Shown: positions 46,230 to 55,513, counted from the stretch's first letter. The stretch: DNA of 64,000 nucleotides from Acidobacteriota bacterium (GCA_016718135.1 JADKEF010000019.1:1-64000); one strand, 5' to 3'. Translations and numbers: made by a program. Notes: a model not told the origin generated them from the letters alone.

Positions 46230-47969
46230 ATGATCGAACGTGAACAGATACCGATGGACGTCGTTCTTGTAGGCGCCGGGCCTGCGAATCTTGCGGCGGC
46301 TTTGCACCTCAAAAACGAGATCGTCAAACACGACGAGATGATCGAAAAAGGCTTTAAGAAAGGCCGCAAGATCGGCGAGCTTGAGATCGCGATCGTCGAG
46401 AAAGGCTCGTTTGTCGGGGCTCATATCTTGTCGGGAGCCGTGATGGACCCGATCGCGATACGCGAGCTGATGCCCGATTTTATCGCCGAGGGCTGCCCGG
46501 TCGAATCGGTCGTGACGGAAGATGCGTTTTGGTATCTGACCGAGAAAGGCGGGATCAACGCACCGCTCGTGCCGCCGCCTCTAAAAAATAAGGGGAAATA
46601 CATCGTTTCTCTTAGCAAAGTTTGCGAATGGCTTGGCGAAAAATGCGAGGCTGCGGGCATCAATATCTTTCCCGAATTTCCAGCGTCCGAAATTCTTTAT
46701 GATGAGAAAGATGCCGTTATCGGCGTTCGAACGGGCGACAAAGGAATCGACAAAGAAGGCCATAAGAAGGCGAATTTTGAGGCGGGCGTCGATCTGCTCG
46801 CAAAGGTCACCGTGCTCGGCGAAGGCTCGCGCGGCTCGCTCGCGAAGCAATTGATGTCGCGTCTCGGCCTGATGGAAGGCAAAGAGCCGCAGGTTTTTTC
46901 GCTTGGCATCAAAGAGCTTTGGGAGTTGCCGGAAGGCAATTTCACCGAGGGAAAGGTCGTACATACGCTCGGATTTCCCTCTGACACAAGGACTTACGGC
47001 GGTGGATGGATCTATGGGTTGAAAAATAATGTCGTCTCGATCGGCTACGTCACAGGACTCGATTACGAAGACCCGATGATCGATCCGCATGCGGAGTTTC
47101 AGAAATTTAAAACTAATCCAAAGGTCGCCGCAGTTCTCGCGGGCGGAAAGATGATCAAATACGGGGCGAAGACGATCAACGCCGGTGGATATTTTACGAT
47201 GCCGCGTCTTTACGCAGATGGCGTTTTGATCGTTGGCGATTCAGGTTCATTTTTGAACGGCCAACGCATCAAGGGCATCCACACCGCGATGAAAAGCGGA
47301 ATGCTCGCAGCCGAGACGATCGTCGGGGCGTTCGAACATGAAGACTTTTCAAGCAAAACGCTCAAGCACTTCGACGAAAAAGTTAATCTGAGCTGGATCT
47401 ACGACGAACTGCATCCGGTACGTAATTTCCACGGAGCCTTCCAAAAAGGCCGCTGGTCGGCGTTGCTCAACACTGGCCTGCAATTCCTTACCCGCGGGCT
47501 CGCATGGGGCTTTATGCCAAAAGAGCACCATGTCGCGGGGCATGAAAGGATGGGAAAAGTGGTCAGCGGTCAGCGGTCAGCGGTCAGGCAAGGAACTGGG
47601 CCGAATGACCATCTGCGTTTAGATCGATATTCGAAAGTTCCATTTGATAAGGAGCTAACCTTCGACAAAGTTACCGATGTTTTCTACGGAGCGGTCGCCC
47701 ACGACGAAGACCAGCCGTCGCACCTGCATGTTCTCGACACCGAGATCTGCGCGACGCGATGTGCCGAGGAATATGGCAATCCGTGTCAGCGCTTTTGCCC
47801 GGCGGCGGTTTACGAGATGGAACAGAACGTGACGACCGGGCGAAAGGAGCTAAAAGTGAATTTTAGTAATTGCGTTCACTGCAAAACGTGCGACATCGCC
47901 GATCCGTACCAGATCATCAATTGGGTCACGCCTGAAGGCGGCGGCGGGCCGAATTATAAGGGAATGTAG
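46230..47969 (+). CDS. electron transfer flavoprotein-quinone oxidoreductase
   Basis: Membrane-associated FAD/4Fe-4S enzyme of 579 residues, which moves electrons from EtfAB (encoded at 4.4-6.1 kb) to the quinone pool. The FAD motif is VVLVGAGPANLAAALHLK. The quinone-binding part includes GGWIYGLKNNVVSIGYVTGL. The C-terminal cluster has CATRC, NPCQRFCPAAVYE and VNFSNCVHCKTCDIADP. Between GHERMGK and VPFDKELTFDKVTDVFYGAV lies an extra segment encoded by an array of 7-base repeats (VVSGQRSAVRQGTG), which is not usual for the family. The frame stays open across it. A terminator follows. Confidence 0.95.
   Translation: MIEREQIPMDVVLVGAGPANLAAALHLKNEIVKHDEMIEKGFKKGRKIGELEIAIVEKGSFVGAHILSGAVMDPIAIRELMPDFIAEGCPVESVVTEDAFWYLTEKGGINAPLVPPPLKNKGKYIVSLSKVCEWLGEKCEAAGINIFPEFPASEILYDEKDAVIGVRTGDKGIDKEGHKKANFEAGVDLLAKVTVLGEGSRGSLAKQLMSRLGLMEGKEPQVFSLGIKELWELPEGNFTEGKVVHTLGFPSDTRTYGGGWIYGLKNNVVSIGYVTGLDYEDPMIDPHAEFQKFKTNPKVAAVLAGGKMIKYGAKTINAGGYFTMPRLYADGVLIVGDSGSFLNGQRIKGIHTAMKSGMLAAETIVGAFEHEDFSSKTLKHFDEKVNLSWIYDELHPVRNFHGAFQKGRWSALLNTGLQFLTRGLAWGFMPKEHHVAGHERMGKVVSGQRSAVRQGTGPNDHLRLDRYSKVPFDKELTFDKVTDVFYGAVAHDEDQPSHLHVLDTEICATRCAEEYGNPCQRFCPAAVYEMEQNVTTGRKELKVNFSNCVHCKTCDIADPYQIINWVTPEGGGGPNYKGM
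47561..47588. repeat. GGTCAGC 7-base tandem array inside the ETF-QO gene
   Basis: Four consecutive copies of GGTCAGC (the last is GGTCAGG) lie inside the coding region and are translated as VSGQRSAVRQ. The same word GTCAGCGGTCAG forms the loop of the palindrome at 34229-34256. This suggests a dispersed short repeat that has entered a gene without breaking the frame. Confidence 0.8.
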
Positions 47970-47989
47970 GTGGTCAACAGAGCACACAA

Positions 47990-48023
47990 AAAATTAGGCC
48001 GCCAGAAATGGCGGCCTAATTTT
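47990..48023. terminator. bidirectional terminator between ETF-QO and rpoZ
   Basis: AAAATTAGGCCGCC pairs perfectly with GGCGGCCTAATTTT around AGAAAT. T runs flank the stem on both strands. It lies between the convergent ETF-QO and rpoZ stops. Confidence 0.88.
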
Positions 48024-48040
48024 GTCTCTTGCTAGAGCCA

Positions 48041-48304
48041 CTATGTGTTTGGTTTTGTTTCAGGAAGCTGATCTGTGAAAGTGAAGTTGACCTTACGGTT
48101 CTCGAATTCACGCATCGCGATACGCGTTGGCTTGGTCTTCCTGATGTCCGCATCGACACGCGGGATCGCACCGCGTTGGAGCTGTTTGCTACGTTGAGCG
48201 GCCAAGATGATCATTCGATATTTCGAATCGATCACTGGCGGATCGATGATCTCTTCTTGTGTCGCTTCGTCTATTTGTTCCTCGATGTCTTTCTCGTCAG
48301 CCAT
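48041..48304 (-). CDS. rpoZ: RNA polymerase omega subunit
   Basis: Omega subunit of about 87 residues. The core IDSKYRMIILAAQRSKQLQR followed by GAIPRVDADIRKTKPTRIAM is the RpoZ signature (DSKYRLV...AKRARQLxxG...KPTxIA). I chose the ATG at 48304 (MADEKDIEEQ). The ribosome binding site AAGGAG is supplied by the last codons of gmk, 10 bases upstream, so the two are coupled. The gene order yicC-gmk-rpoZ is widely conserved. Confidence 0.9.
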   Translation of the reverse strand: MADEKDIEEQIDEATQEEIIDPPVIDSKYRMIILAAQRSKQLQRGAIPRVDADIRKTKPTRIAMREFENRKVNFTFTDQLPETKPNT

Positions 48305-48314
48305 ATAGTTTTGC

Positions 48315-48959
48315 CTAATCTCCTTCGAATAGATGCCTAGAAGCATCGAAACTATCAAGAATACCTTGAATGGCACTGGTTTGTCTATCCGTAGATTGAC
48401 GTTCGGCGCAAATGATGGATGCGATCTGGCGTGCGGCGGTCGAGAGGTCTTCGTTTACTATCACGTAATCAAAGCTCGGATACTTCATGACTTCGTCAAA
48501 TGAGTTCTTGAGGCGCGTGCGAAGTCCGGCTTCGTCCTCCGTATTTCTCGCCGTCAAACGGGCTCGTAGCACCTCAAATGAAGGCGGCAAGATAAAGATG
48601 CTGATCCTCGCCCCGTCAAGTTCCGGCTTTGCCATCATCTGTAGTGCGCCCTGCACGTCGACCTCAACGATCAGATCGCGCCCGGCACTAAAAACCTTGC
48701 GGCTTTCTGCAAGTGATGTTCCGTACAGATTGCCGTGCACATTCGCGTACTCGAGAAAATCACAGGCTTCGATCCGCTGTTCAAATTCGTCGTGGCTGAT
48801 AAAGAAGTACTCGCGCCCTTCTTCCTCCCCAAACCGTTTTGGTCGAGTCGTGTGTGAACAGGAATATCCCAGATCCGGCAACATCCCACGCACCTCTTTG
48901 ATCAGCGTACCTTTGCCGCCGCCGGAGGGGGAACTGATGATAATAAGATTGCCCTTCAT
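48315..48959 (-). CDS. gmk: guanylate kinase
   Basis: Guanylate kinase of 214 residues, which phosphorylates GMP to GDP. The P-loop reads SSPSGGGKGTLIKEVR, in place of the more common GPSGAGKST; the first Gly is Ser and the Ser after Lys is Gly, but Lys and Thr are kept. Then follow SHTTRPKRFGEEEGREYFF and the GMP site FLEYANVHGNLYGTS. The C-terminus is slightly extended (ASRHLFEGD). Between yicC (44 bases upstream) and rpoZ. Confidence 0.95.
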   Translation of the reverse strand: MKGNLIIISSPSGGGKGTLIKEVRGMLPDLGYSCSHTTRPKRFGEEEGREYFFISHDEFEQRIEACDFLEYANVHGNLYGTSLAESRKVFSAGRDLIVEVDVQGALQMMAKPELDGARISIFILPPSFEVLRARLTARNTEDEAGLRTRLKNSFDEVMKYPSFDYVIVNEDLSTAARQIASIICAERQSTDRQTSAIQGILDSFDASRHLFEGD

Positions 48960-49003
48960 CTCTTTTGGTAGTCAGCGAAAGACTGACTAATAGCGTCCGT
49001 CAA

Positions 49004-49882
49004 CTATTCAACATTTTGCACTTGCTCGCGAATTTTCTCAATCTCACTTTTGATCGCCAGCGAATTTTCTTTGATGACCATGTTGTTCGTCTTCGAAGCG
49101 ATCGTGTTTGCCTCTCGATTTAGTTCCTGCGTGAGGAAGTCGAGGCGTTTGCCGACGTCGCTGGTCTCGGCCATTATTTTGCGAAAATGCTCGATGTGCG
49201 TTCGCAGTCTCGCGATCTCTTCGGCGATCTCGGCTCGGTCGGTTAGGTATGCAACTTCCTGAGCGAGCCGAGCTTGGTCTAGTTCGATCTGTGAATCTGT
49301 TCTGGCCAGAGCCTCGTTTACACGTTTGATCAACCTCGCCTGAAACTCATCCGAAACGGCTGACGAGTGAGCTTCGATCGTCGGGATGCGTTGTTCGATG
49401 CTGTTGAGTAGCGTCGTGAGTTCACCTTGCAGCAGCGAGCCTTCTTTTTCTCGCATGATCTCGAGAGCATCGATCGCTTCCGTAAATGAGTTTTCGATCG
49501 CCGCAAGAAACTCGGGGCTGGGCTCTTCTTTCTTCGTCGTGACCACATTTGGCAGGCGGGCGATGACGTTGAGGTCTGGCTCGCCTGACAATCCGAATTC
49601 TTCCTGCATCTCTTTCATCGCCGCGAGAAATCCTTTGATGAGCGGACGGTTTAGTTCGAAGGTGGCATCGTCGTTCCGGTCGTACTGCAAATTTACCTCA
49701 ACACGTCCGCGGGCGAGGCGGTTGCTGATGATCTTCTTGACAACCGATTCGAGTGCCTGCAATTCGCTAGGCAGCCGGAGACTGATGTCGAGAAAGCGAT
49801 TATTCACGGTCTTTAGTTCGACCGAGATCGAGAATTTGTCATCCGAAACGGCCGAGCGGCCAAAGCCTGTCATTGATCTCAT
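49004..49882 (-). CDS. yicC: YicC-family endoribonuclease
   Basis: YicC family of 292 residues; members have been described as endoribonucleases involved in RNA turnover. Both conserved ends are present: MRSMTGFGRSAVSDDKFSIS with ELKTVNNRFLDISLRLP, and the C-terminal FLTQELNREANTIASKTNN with IEKIREQVQNVE. The ATG overlaps the msbA-like stop (ATGA). Helical middle portion with possible coiled coil. Confidence 0.92.
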   Translation of the reverse strand: MRSMTGFGRSAVSDDKFSISVELKTVNNRFLDISLRLPSELQALESVVKKIISNRLARGRVEVNLQYDRNDDATFELNRPLIKGFLAAMKEMQEEFGLSGEPDLNVIARLPNVVTTKKEEPSPEFLAAIENSFTEAIDALEIMREKEGSLLQGELTTLLNSIEQRIPTIEAHSSAVSDEFQARLIKRVNEALARTDSQIELDQARLAQEVAYLTDRAEIAEEIARLRTHIEHFRKIMAETSDVGKRLDFLTQELNREANTIASKTNNMVIKENSLAIKSEIEKIREQVQNVE

Positions 49883-51678
49883 AATTCGTTTTCCACTTCT
49901 TCGTCTGCAAATTGTAGTTCGTAGAGCTTTTTGTATGTGCCGCTCATCGCGAGTAGCTCCTCATGTGTACCGGTCTCAAGTATCCGGCCTTTTTCCATCA
50001 CTACGATCTTGTTTGCCTTTCGGACCGTTGAAAGGCGATGTGCGATCACGATCGACGTCCGGTCCCGCATCAAGTTTGCGAGAGCTTGCTGGACGATCGA
50101 TTCACTTTCCGTATCTAAAGCTGATGTTGCTTCGTCGAGGATCAACACATGGGCATCCATCAAAACGGCTCTGGCGATCGCTATGCGTTGCCGCTGGCCG
50201 CCTGAAAGAAGAACTCCGCGTTCGCCGACGAGCGTATCGTAGCCGTTTGGCAATTGGGCGATAAATTCATCTGCCAACGCGATACGTGCGGCTTCAGCGA
50301 TCTCAGCTTCGGTCGCACCGGGTTTTCCATACGCGATGTTCTCTTTGATAGTGTCATTGAACAGAACTGTTTCCTGCGTGACCAAAGCCATCTGCTCCCG
50401 CAGGCTCTTGATCGTTGCATCACGCAGATCGACGCCGTCCCAGAGGATCGCACCTTCTTTAGGATCGTAGAGCCGCTGGATCAATCTGGTAAGGCTCGAT
50501 TTGCCGCCGCCGCTTTCGCCAACGAGGGCGACGGTTTCGCCCTTATCCACCTCAAGATCGATATTTTTTAGAATAGAGCGTTTGTTATTGCGATAGCTGA
50601 ATGAAACATGTCCGATACGGATCGACGTTTTTAGTGGTTCAAGTTCGACTGCATTGTCCTTTTCGGGGAGTGTTTCGTCTTGATCAAGAATGCCCCAAAC
50701 GTCCTTCGCGGCCGCAAACGCTTTGGTGATCTCGTTGTGCTGACGCGATATCTTTCGCATCGGATCGTAGCTGCGGAAAAGAAAGAAAATGAACGTAAAG
50801 AACTGGGACGGGTCGAGCCGAGCCGCATTTATCTCTTGCAGGCCAAAGAAGAATAGAACGACGACGGCCACCATTCCAACTAGTTCGATGGACGGTGGAG
50901 AAAGAGCCGAGATCCCGGCCGAACGAAGATTCGCACGTGCGATAAGGCTGGCGACATCCATGAATCGCTTTTTCTCACGTTGCTCCGAACCATATGCTTT
51001 AACTATGACCTGATTCGAGATTGTTTCCTGTGCTGTATCGCTAAGCCTCTTGTTTCCCTCTAACGAGACATCGGCGAGCTTTCGCAAACGGCGGCTAAAA
51101 TTCGAAGTTAGAAAGGCTATGATCGGGGCGATGATTAGCGAGCCAAGCGTCAGCCGCCAGTTAAAATAGAATGCCGCACCGAGAAAGAAGACCAACATGA
51201 ATGACTCACGCAGCACGTCGCGTAGATTGGACGAAACCGCCATCTCGATCGCCGAACAACTCACCACGAGACGGGAAACGAGAAAATTTGTTCGATGGCT
51301 CTCGAAGAAGACCGTCGACTGATTCAACAGATGCGAATATAGTTCCGCTCGGAGTTTCAAAACGACCGATTGCCCGATCTTTGCCATCAAATAAGATGAA
51401 AAATACTCCGCGAAGCCCTTGGCTATTGTAAATCCGACCAGCAACAGTGAGATAACGATCCATGCCCGATACCAGTCGTCACGCGGGATGAGGCTGTTGA
51501 GGTCGAAGAGCGTTTTGGATTCCGTTGCGGGAATTGGCGAAAACTGATCGAGTAAAGGCACCAAGAGAGCACCAGTTGCCGTCTCGAAGACCGCCATGAG
51601 CACCATAGCGATCATCGCTAAGGCAAACGTTGCCCAATATGGTCGTACGTAATGAAGTAGTCGTTTGAAATCGTTCAT
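49879..51678 (-). CDS. MsbA-type ABC exporter (lipid flippase-like)
   Basis: Half-size ABC exporter of about 599 residues. The transmembrane domain (residues 1-315) begins MNDFKRLLHYVRPYWATFAL. The ATPase domain has Walker A GESGGGKSSL, Q-loop ALVTQETVLFNDT, signature LLSGGQRQRIAIARA, Walker B VLILDEATSALD and switch His in IVIAHRLSTVRKA, all intact. It is probably a homodimeric lipid A or lipid exporter; the substrate cannot be told from sequence. The start MNDFK was chosen because the preceding frame (to 51765) adds an unlikely extension. Translationally coupled to yicC. Confidence 0.9.
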   Translation of the reverse strand: MNDFKRLLHYVRPYWATFALAMIAMVLMAVFETATGALLVPLLDQFSPIPATESKTLFDLNSLIPRDDWYRAWIVISLLLVGFTIAKGFAEYFSSYLMAKIGQSVVLKLRAELYSHLLNQSTVFFESHRTNFLVSRLVVSCSAIEMAVSSNLRDVLRESFMLVFFLGAAFYFNWRLTLGSLIIAPIIAFLTSNFSRRLRKLADVSLEGNKRLSDTAQETISNQVIVKAYGSEQREKKRFMDVASLIARANLRSAGISALSPPSIELVGMVAVVVLFFFGLQEINAARLDPSQFFTFIFFLFRSYDPMRKISRQHNEITKAFAAAKDVWGILDQDETLPEKDNAVELEPLKTSIRIGHVSFSYRNNKRSILKNIDLEVDKGETVALVGESGGGKSSLTRLIQRLYDPKEGAILWDGVDLRDATIKSLREQMALVTQETVLFNDTIKENIAYGKPGATEAEIAEAARIALADEFIAQLPNGYDTLVGERGVLLSGGQRQRIAIARAVLMDAHVLILDEATSALDTESESIVQQALANLMRDRTSIVIAHRLSTVRKANKIVVMEKGRILETGTHEELLAMSGTYKKLYELQFADEEVENEL

Positions 51679-51817
51679 TCGGCTTGGCAAACGGCGAACT
51701 GTAAATGATTGAATATACTTTACTTGGCTTTGTTGTGTCCACGAATGAACCTTTGCAACTTTCAAATCATCTGTGGCATCTTTTGTTCAAGGGAAATTCC
51801 GCGCCTGGGAGAGGTCT

Positions 51818-53383
51818 ATGAAAAATCCGAATCTACTGAAATTGGTAGCTCTGAGTCTGGTGTTACTCGCATTTGGTCTGTCAGTCATTGGCCAGGTGGA
51901 TGTTGCCCGCAAGACGACAGCGATCACGTATCCGCTCGACGAAACGGTTAAGGTTCAATTTCGCGGTACAACGCGATTTCCGCGAATGAAGGGTGAGGCG
52001 ACGGTCAAACGGACAACGCGAAGCGGGACGAGAATCGAGCTTTCGGTCGATAAGATGCCTCGACCGTTTGAACTTGGGGCCGGATATGCGACCTACGTCG
52101 TTTGGGCGATCTCGCCTGCCGGTCAGGCGGATAATCTTGGTGAGATCAGACGCAGCGGGCTCTTTTTTATCGATTCAAAACTAGCTGTCACGACGTCGCT
52201 TCAAACCTTCGCTATCATCATCACTGCCGAACCTCACTTCATGGTAACGCGGCCGAGTCAGGCGATAATGCTTGAAAACCTGTATCCCGTGGCTCAAAAC
52301 GGGCAGAGAATTCCGACCTCGCCTTCGATATCTTACTTCGGCAATTCGAGCGATTTTTTCCGTGACCCGCGCACTCCCGAGATAGCAGAGACGGATTATG
52401 CGAAGACGCCTTCAGCGATCTTACAAGCAAAACAGGCAGTTGCTTTAGCCCGCTTTGCCGGTGCCGAACGGGATGCGGCGACGGAGTTGGCCGAAGCAGA
52501 AACACTCTTGCAGAACGCGACGAGCGCGTGGCAGGCAGGCCGCGATGCAGATACCGTCGACATAGCCGCGAGGCGTTCGATCGAGGCCTCGCTTCGGGCA
52601 GAGTCGATGGCTCAGCAACGGAAGTCTGCCCGCGAGAAACGAAATGAGCAGATTAGGAACGATTCCGAGATCCGCGCCGCCGAGAGCAAATATACTGACG
52701 CTCAGTCAGAGATAGCCGACCTCAAACAGGAACTCGCACGCGAAACTCGTAACCGCGAACTTGCTGAGCGTGATGCGATGAACTATTCGTCACAATTACG
52801 GGAGCTCCGTGACGAGAATGGCCGGCTTCGCGAAGAGCTTGGACGTACAAAAGTTGAGGTGGAGACGGCAAACGCAAAGCTTGCGGCAGCCGTGGCGGCG
52901 GCCGAGAACGAGCGTAAGGCAGTGCTTGCGAACAACGACAAAGCTTCAAAAGAAGCTGAGATACGTGCCGCTGAACCTGGCTTGATGAATTCGCTCAAAG
53001 CATTTGGCACCGTTTCCAAGACCGATCGAGGGATTGTCCTGACTCTACCGGAAACCTGGTGGACTTCGACCCGCTCGAGTACTCTGATCAACGCCGCAAG
53101 TGGAAAGTTGACCAACCTCGGCGATCTACTGGTTAGCAATCCGAGCTACAGAATTACCATCGAGTCGCACACAGATAATGCCGGTGATGCCAACGCTATC
53201 CAAACTCTGACCGAGAACCGTGCCTATGCGGTTGCCGAGAAACTGGCCGCGATCGGCGTCCAAGAGGGCCGCATCGTGGCTAAGGGCCTCGGTGCATCGC
53301 TACCAGCGTTTCCAAATACAACTGCAGCTAATCGTGCGAAGAATCGGCGGGTGCAGCTGATCTTGTCTTTGTATCTACCGTAA
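51818..53383 (+). CDS. OmpA-family peptidoglycan-binding protein with coiled coil
   Basis: Exported protein of about 521 residues (start MKNPNLLKLVALSLVLLAFG; the longer frame to 51773 is less likely). A signal peptide ends at SVIGQ, a beta-rich N-terminal domain carries PFELGAGYATYVVWAISPAG, and a long helical segment of about 170 residues, rich in Ala, Glu, Arg and Lys (e.g. DLKQELARETRNRELAERDA), forms a coiled coil. The OmpA C-terminal domain reads SYRITIESHTDNAGDANAIQ followed by LTENRAYAVAEKLAAIG and NRRVQLILSLYLP, which binds peptidoglycan. It probably links envelope layers. Confidence 0.85.
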   Translation: MKNPNLLKLVALSLVLLAFGLSVIGQVDVARKTTAITYPLDETVKVQFRGTTRFPRMKGEATVKRTTRSGTRIELSVDKMPRPFELGAGYATYVVWAISPAGQADNLGEIRRSGLFFIDSKLAVTTSLQTFAIIITAEPHFMVTRPSQAIMLENLYPVAQNGQRIPTSPSISYFGNSSDFFRDPRTPEIAETDYAKTPSAILQAKQAVALARFAGAERDAATELAEAETLLQNATSAWQAGRDADTVDIAARRSIEASLRAESMAQQRKSAREKRNEQIRNDSEIRAAESKYTDAQSEIADLKQELARETRNRELAERDAMNYSSQLRELRDENGRLREELGRTKVEVETANAKLAAAVAAAENERKAVLANNDKASKEAEIRAAEPGLMNSLKAFGTVSKTDRGIVLTLPETWWTSTRSSTLINAASGKLTNLGDLLVSNPSYRITIESHTDNAGDANAIQTLTENRAYAVAEKLAAIGVQEGRIVAKGLGASLPAFPNTTAANRAKNRRVQLILSLYLP

Positions 53384-54355
53384 TTAGTTTCGCAAGACAA
53401 TTATTCGATGCGGGGGGAGGCCGAGCATGCATTCGTCGCCTACCTTGAGGCCCACAACTTTGAATACGCGTGTTTCGAGCGTAAGTCCACCGGCGTCGAA
53501 TTCGATGAGCGTACTTGCCCCGCGGAATTTTATCGCGGTGACGACGCCTTTCAGGAGATTGTCTTCTGGGAAAGATGCTCCCATTGACATTGCGATCTGT
53601 TCGGGACGGATGGCGAGGGTGACATTTTGATTTATGGCACCGAGGCGTCCTTTTTCGATCGGTTGGGCGAAAATGCGATGAGCTCCGTCGATCGTATAGA
53701 ATTCGGGAATTTGGTCGTCGGAGGACGACAAACGCCGGGCTACAATGAGGTTATTATCGCCGGTCGTACGGGCGATCTTGACGGAACCCGGCTCTTCGTA
53801 GATCTCCTGTGGCGTTCCGGTTTGGACTATCTCACCTTCGTCGATGACGGCGACCTCGTCGGTCAGTTCGATGATCTGTTGGAAGTCGCTCGATGCGAAG
53901 AAAATCGTTCGACCGGTTGTTTGAGCCGCCTTTCGAATATCGACGAAACATCGTTCCCGTTGGCCGGCGTCCATTTCGCTAAATGGTTCGTCGAGCAACC
54001 AGATCTTTCGCGTGTCATTCGATGTCTTTTCAAATCTCGACAGCTGGATCTCGCCGCCGGCACCTTTGGCAAAAACGCCGTCAAGAAGTCCCTTGAGTCC
54101 GCCCTCACCGTGTCCGATATGGAGAGAAATGCCTCGCTCCTTTGGTTTTTGCTTGGTGATATCGATGCCGTCAACGACAACTGTACCGCCGCTTGATTTG
54201 ATCGTCCCTGCGATTATGTTCAGAAGCGTCGATTTGCCCGAGCCGGATGCTCCAAAGATGCCGACAACGCTGCCATCCGAGACCTCGAACGACACGTCGC
54301 GAAGTGCCCATTTATTACCAAAACGCTTCGATATTTTATTGATCTCAAGTGGCAT
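53384..54355 (-). CDS. degenerate ABC transporter ATP-binding protein with TOBE-like tail
   Basis: ABC ATPase-like protein of 323 residues of the MalK/PotA kind. Walker A (GASGSGKST, residues 35-43) and Walker B with the catalytic Glu (WLLDEPFSEMD, 119-129) are intact, and a TOBE-type tail (VTLAIRPEQIAMSMGASFPE) is present. The helical domain between Walker A and B is about 40 residues too short: there is no Q-loop Gln after ERGISLHIG and no LSGGQ-type signature. The switch His is replaced by Ser (FFASSDFQQ). No permease gene is adjacent. Other frames give no missing piece, so this is more than a frameshift. Confidence 0.75.
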   Translation of the reverse strand: MPLEINKISKRFGNKWALRDVSFEVSDGSVVGIFGASGSGKSTLLNIIAGTIKSSGGTVVVDGIDITKQKPKERGISLHIGHGEGGLKGLLDGVFAKGAGGEIQLSRFEKTSNDTRKIWLLDEPFSEMDAGQRERCFVDIRKAAQTTGRTIFFASSDFQQIIELTDEVAVIDEGEIVQTGTPQEIYEEPGSVKIARTTGDNNLIVARRLSSSDDQIPEFYTIDGAHRIFAQPIEKGRLGAINQNVTLAIRPEQIAMSMGASFPEDNLLKGVVTAIKFRGASTLIEFDAGGLTLETRVFKVVGLKVGDECMLGLPPHRIIVLRN

Positions 54356-54445
54356 AAGTAATCGAAAATGAAACTTTTACGGCCATTTTTCGTGCAAAGA
54401 AAAGTATGCCTGTTGTCATCAAAGTAAAGCAAGTATAGACTGAAA

Positions 54446-54703
54446 ATGATGGACGACAAGCCCAGTTTGAAAAGAAAAGTGCTCCATGCCGGCGGCTGGC
54501 AGGTGGCAAAACGCGTTGCGAAAACGATCCCGTTCGGCGGCACAGTCGTCGCGGTCATTCTGGTTGGGAGTGATATCAGAAACAAAGGCGTGGTGAATGG
54601 CATTATCAATTCCAGCATCGACGCGATCCCATTTGTCGGACTTGCTAAGAATGCGGTTGAGTTAGTCAGAGGCGATTTTCTGCCTGACAAGAAGAAAAAG
54701 TAA
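54446..54703 (+). CDS. small hydrophobic protein of unknown function
   Basis: Protein of 85 residues, unrecognised. The N-terminus is basic, the middle hydrophobic (IPFGGTVVAVILVGSDIRNK) and the second half has NSSIDAIPFVGLAKNAVELV, so two weak membrane segments or an amphipathic hairpin are likely, followed by a Lys-rich tail. The first ATG is used (54449 also possible). It is coupled by a one-base overlap to the next gene. Confidence 0.55.
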   Translation: MMDDKPSLKRKVLHAGGWQVAKRVAKTIPFGGTVVAVILVGSDIRNKGVVNGIINSSIDAIPFVGLAKNAVELVRGDFLPDKKKK

Positions 54704-55386
54704 TGAATAAAGTAAACAGATCGATACTCTTTGCTACGATCGTCGGAACTACGTCGTTGATCGTCTTCGCTCAGGCTCCAATATCCAAACCGCTCGCAAC
54801 TCCGCCGCCGGCCGCCAATACTGCCGAGATCATCAGCCGTGACCGGGATCTTGTCGAAACACCGATCACCGTTAAAGCGCCTGAGAAAGTAGTTGAGAAA
54901 CCGGTTGCGACCCCAGGTGTCGGCGAGCTTATGGAGCGGATCAAGAGGCTCGAGGCCGGACAAACAAGCACGTATGACGAAAAGCAAAAGCGTCTGTTGC
55001 TCAATCTTGACATTCTCACGCGAGCCGAGCAGCGGAGTGAGTCGCTCAGAAAGCAGCTTTTCGAGATGATCGAAAAGGAGAATACAGTTCGATCACGTCT
55101 TGATCAGCTCGAATTTGAAAGCCGCCCGGAAGTGATCGAACGTGCGCTGCAACTCAACGGTTCGATGAAACCCGAAGACGTCCGTGACAATCGCCGCAAG
55201 AGCCTCAACGCTGAGAAGGCAAACTTAAATTCGTTGCTCACAGAGATCCAATCCTCCCGCGCAAGCCTCAACCTTAACTTCATGAAGGCCGAACAAATGG
55301 TCGAGTTACTTCGCGTAAAGCTTGAAAAGGACATCACCGATTCCTTCCTGAAGGACGAACCGGATCTTCGTGATCCGGCGAGTTAA
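54703..55386 (+). CDS. exported coiled-coil protein of unknown function
   Basis: Protein of 227 residues beginning with a signal peptide (NKVNRSILFATIVGTTSLIV, then FAQ). A Pro-rich region and then a long charged helix follow (LFEMIEKENTVRSRLDQLEF; AEKANLNSLLTEIQSSRASL), which predicts a coiled coil for about 150 residues. No domain is recognised. The ATG overlaps the stop of the small gene before it (TAATG), so the two probably form one unit ending at the terminator at 55410. Confidence 0.65.
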   Translation: MNKVNRSILFATIVGTTSLIVFAQAPISKPLATPPPAANTAEIISRDRDLVETPITVKAPEKVVEKPVATPGVGELMERIKRLEAGQTSTYDEKQKRLLLNLDILTRAEQRSESLRKQLFEMIEKENTVRSRLDQLEFESRPEVIERALQLNGSMKPEDVRDNRRKSLNAEKANLNSLLTEIQSSRASLNLNFMKAEQMVELLRVKLEKDITDSFLKDEPDLRDPAS

Positions 55387-55409
55387 CGACCCAACTCAAA
55401 AGAAAATCA

Positions 55410-55435
55410 AAAAAGGCGTCGTGAGGCGCCTTTTT
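55410..55435 (+). terminator. intrinsic terminator after the coiled-coil gene
   Basis: AAAAAGGCG pairs with CGCCTTTTT around an 8-base loop, followed by CTTTG. It lies 24 bases after the stop at 55386 and before the start of the VIT/VWA gene. Confidence 0.82.
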
Positions 55436-55513
55436 CTTTGCAAGAAACTACAACTTCATCCGTTCCTTCTAGCGTCATACGAAATGCATCATAGCGTTAA
55501 TTGGAGAGATTTT

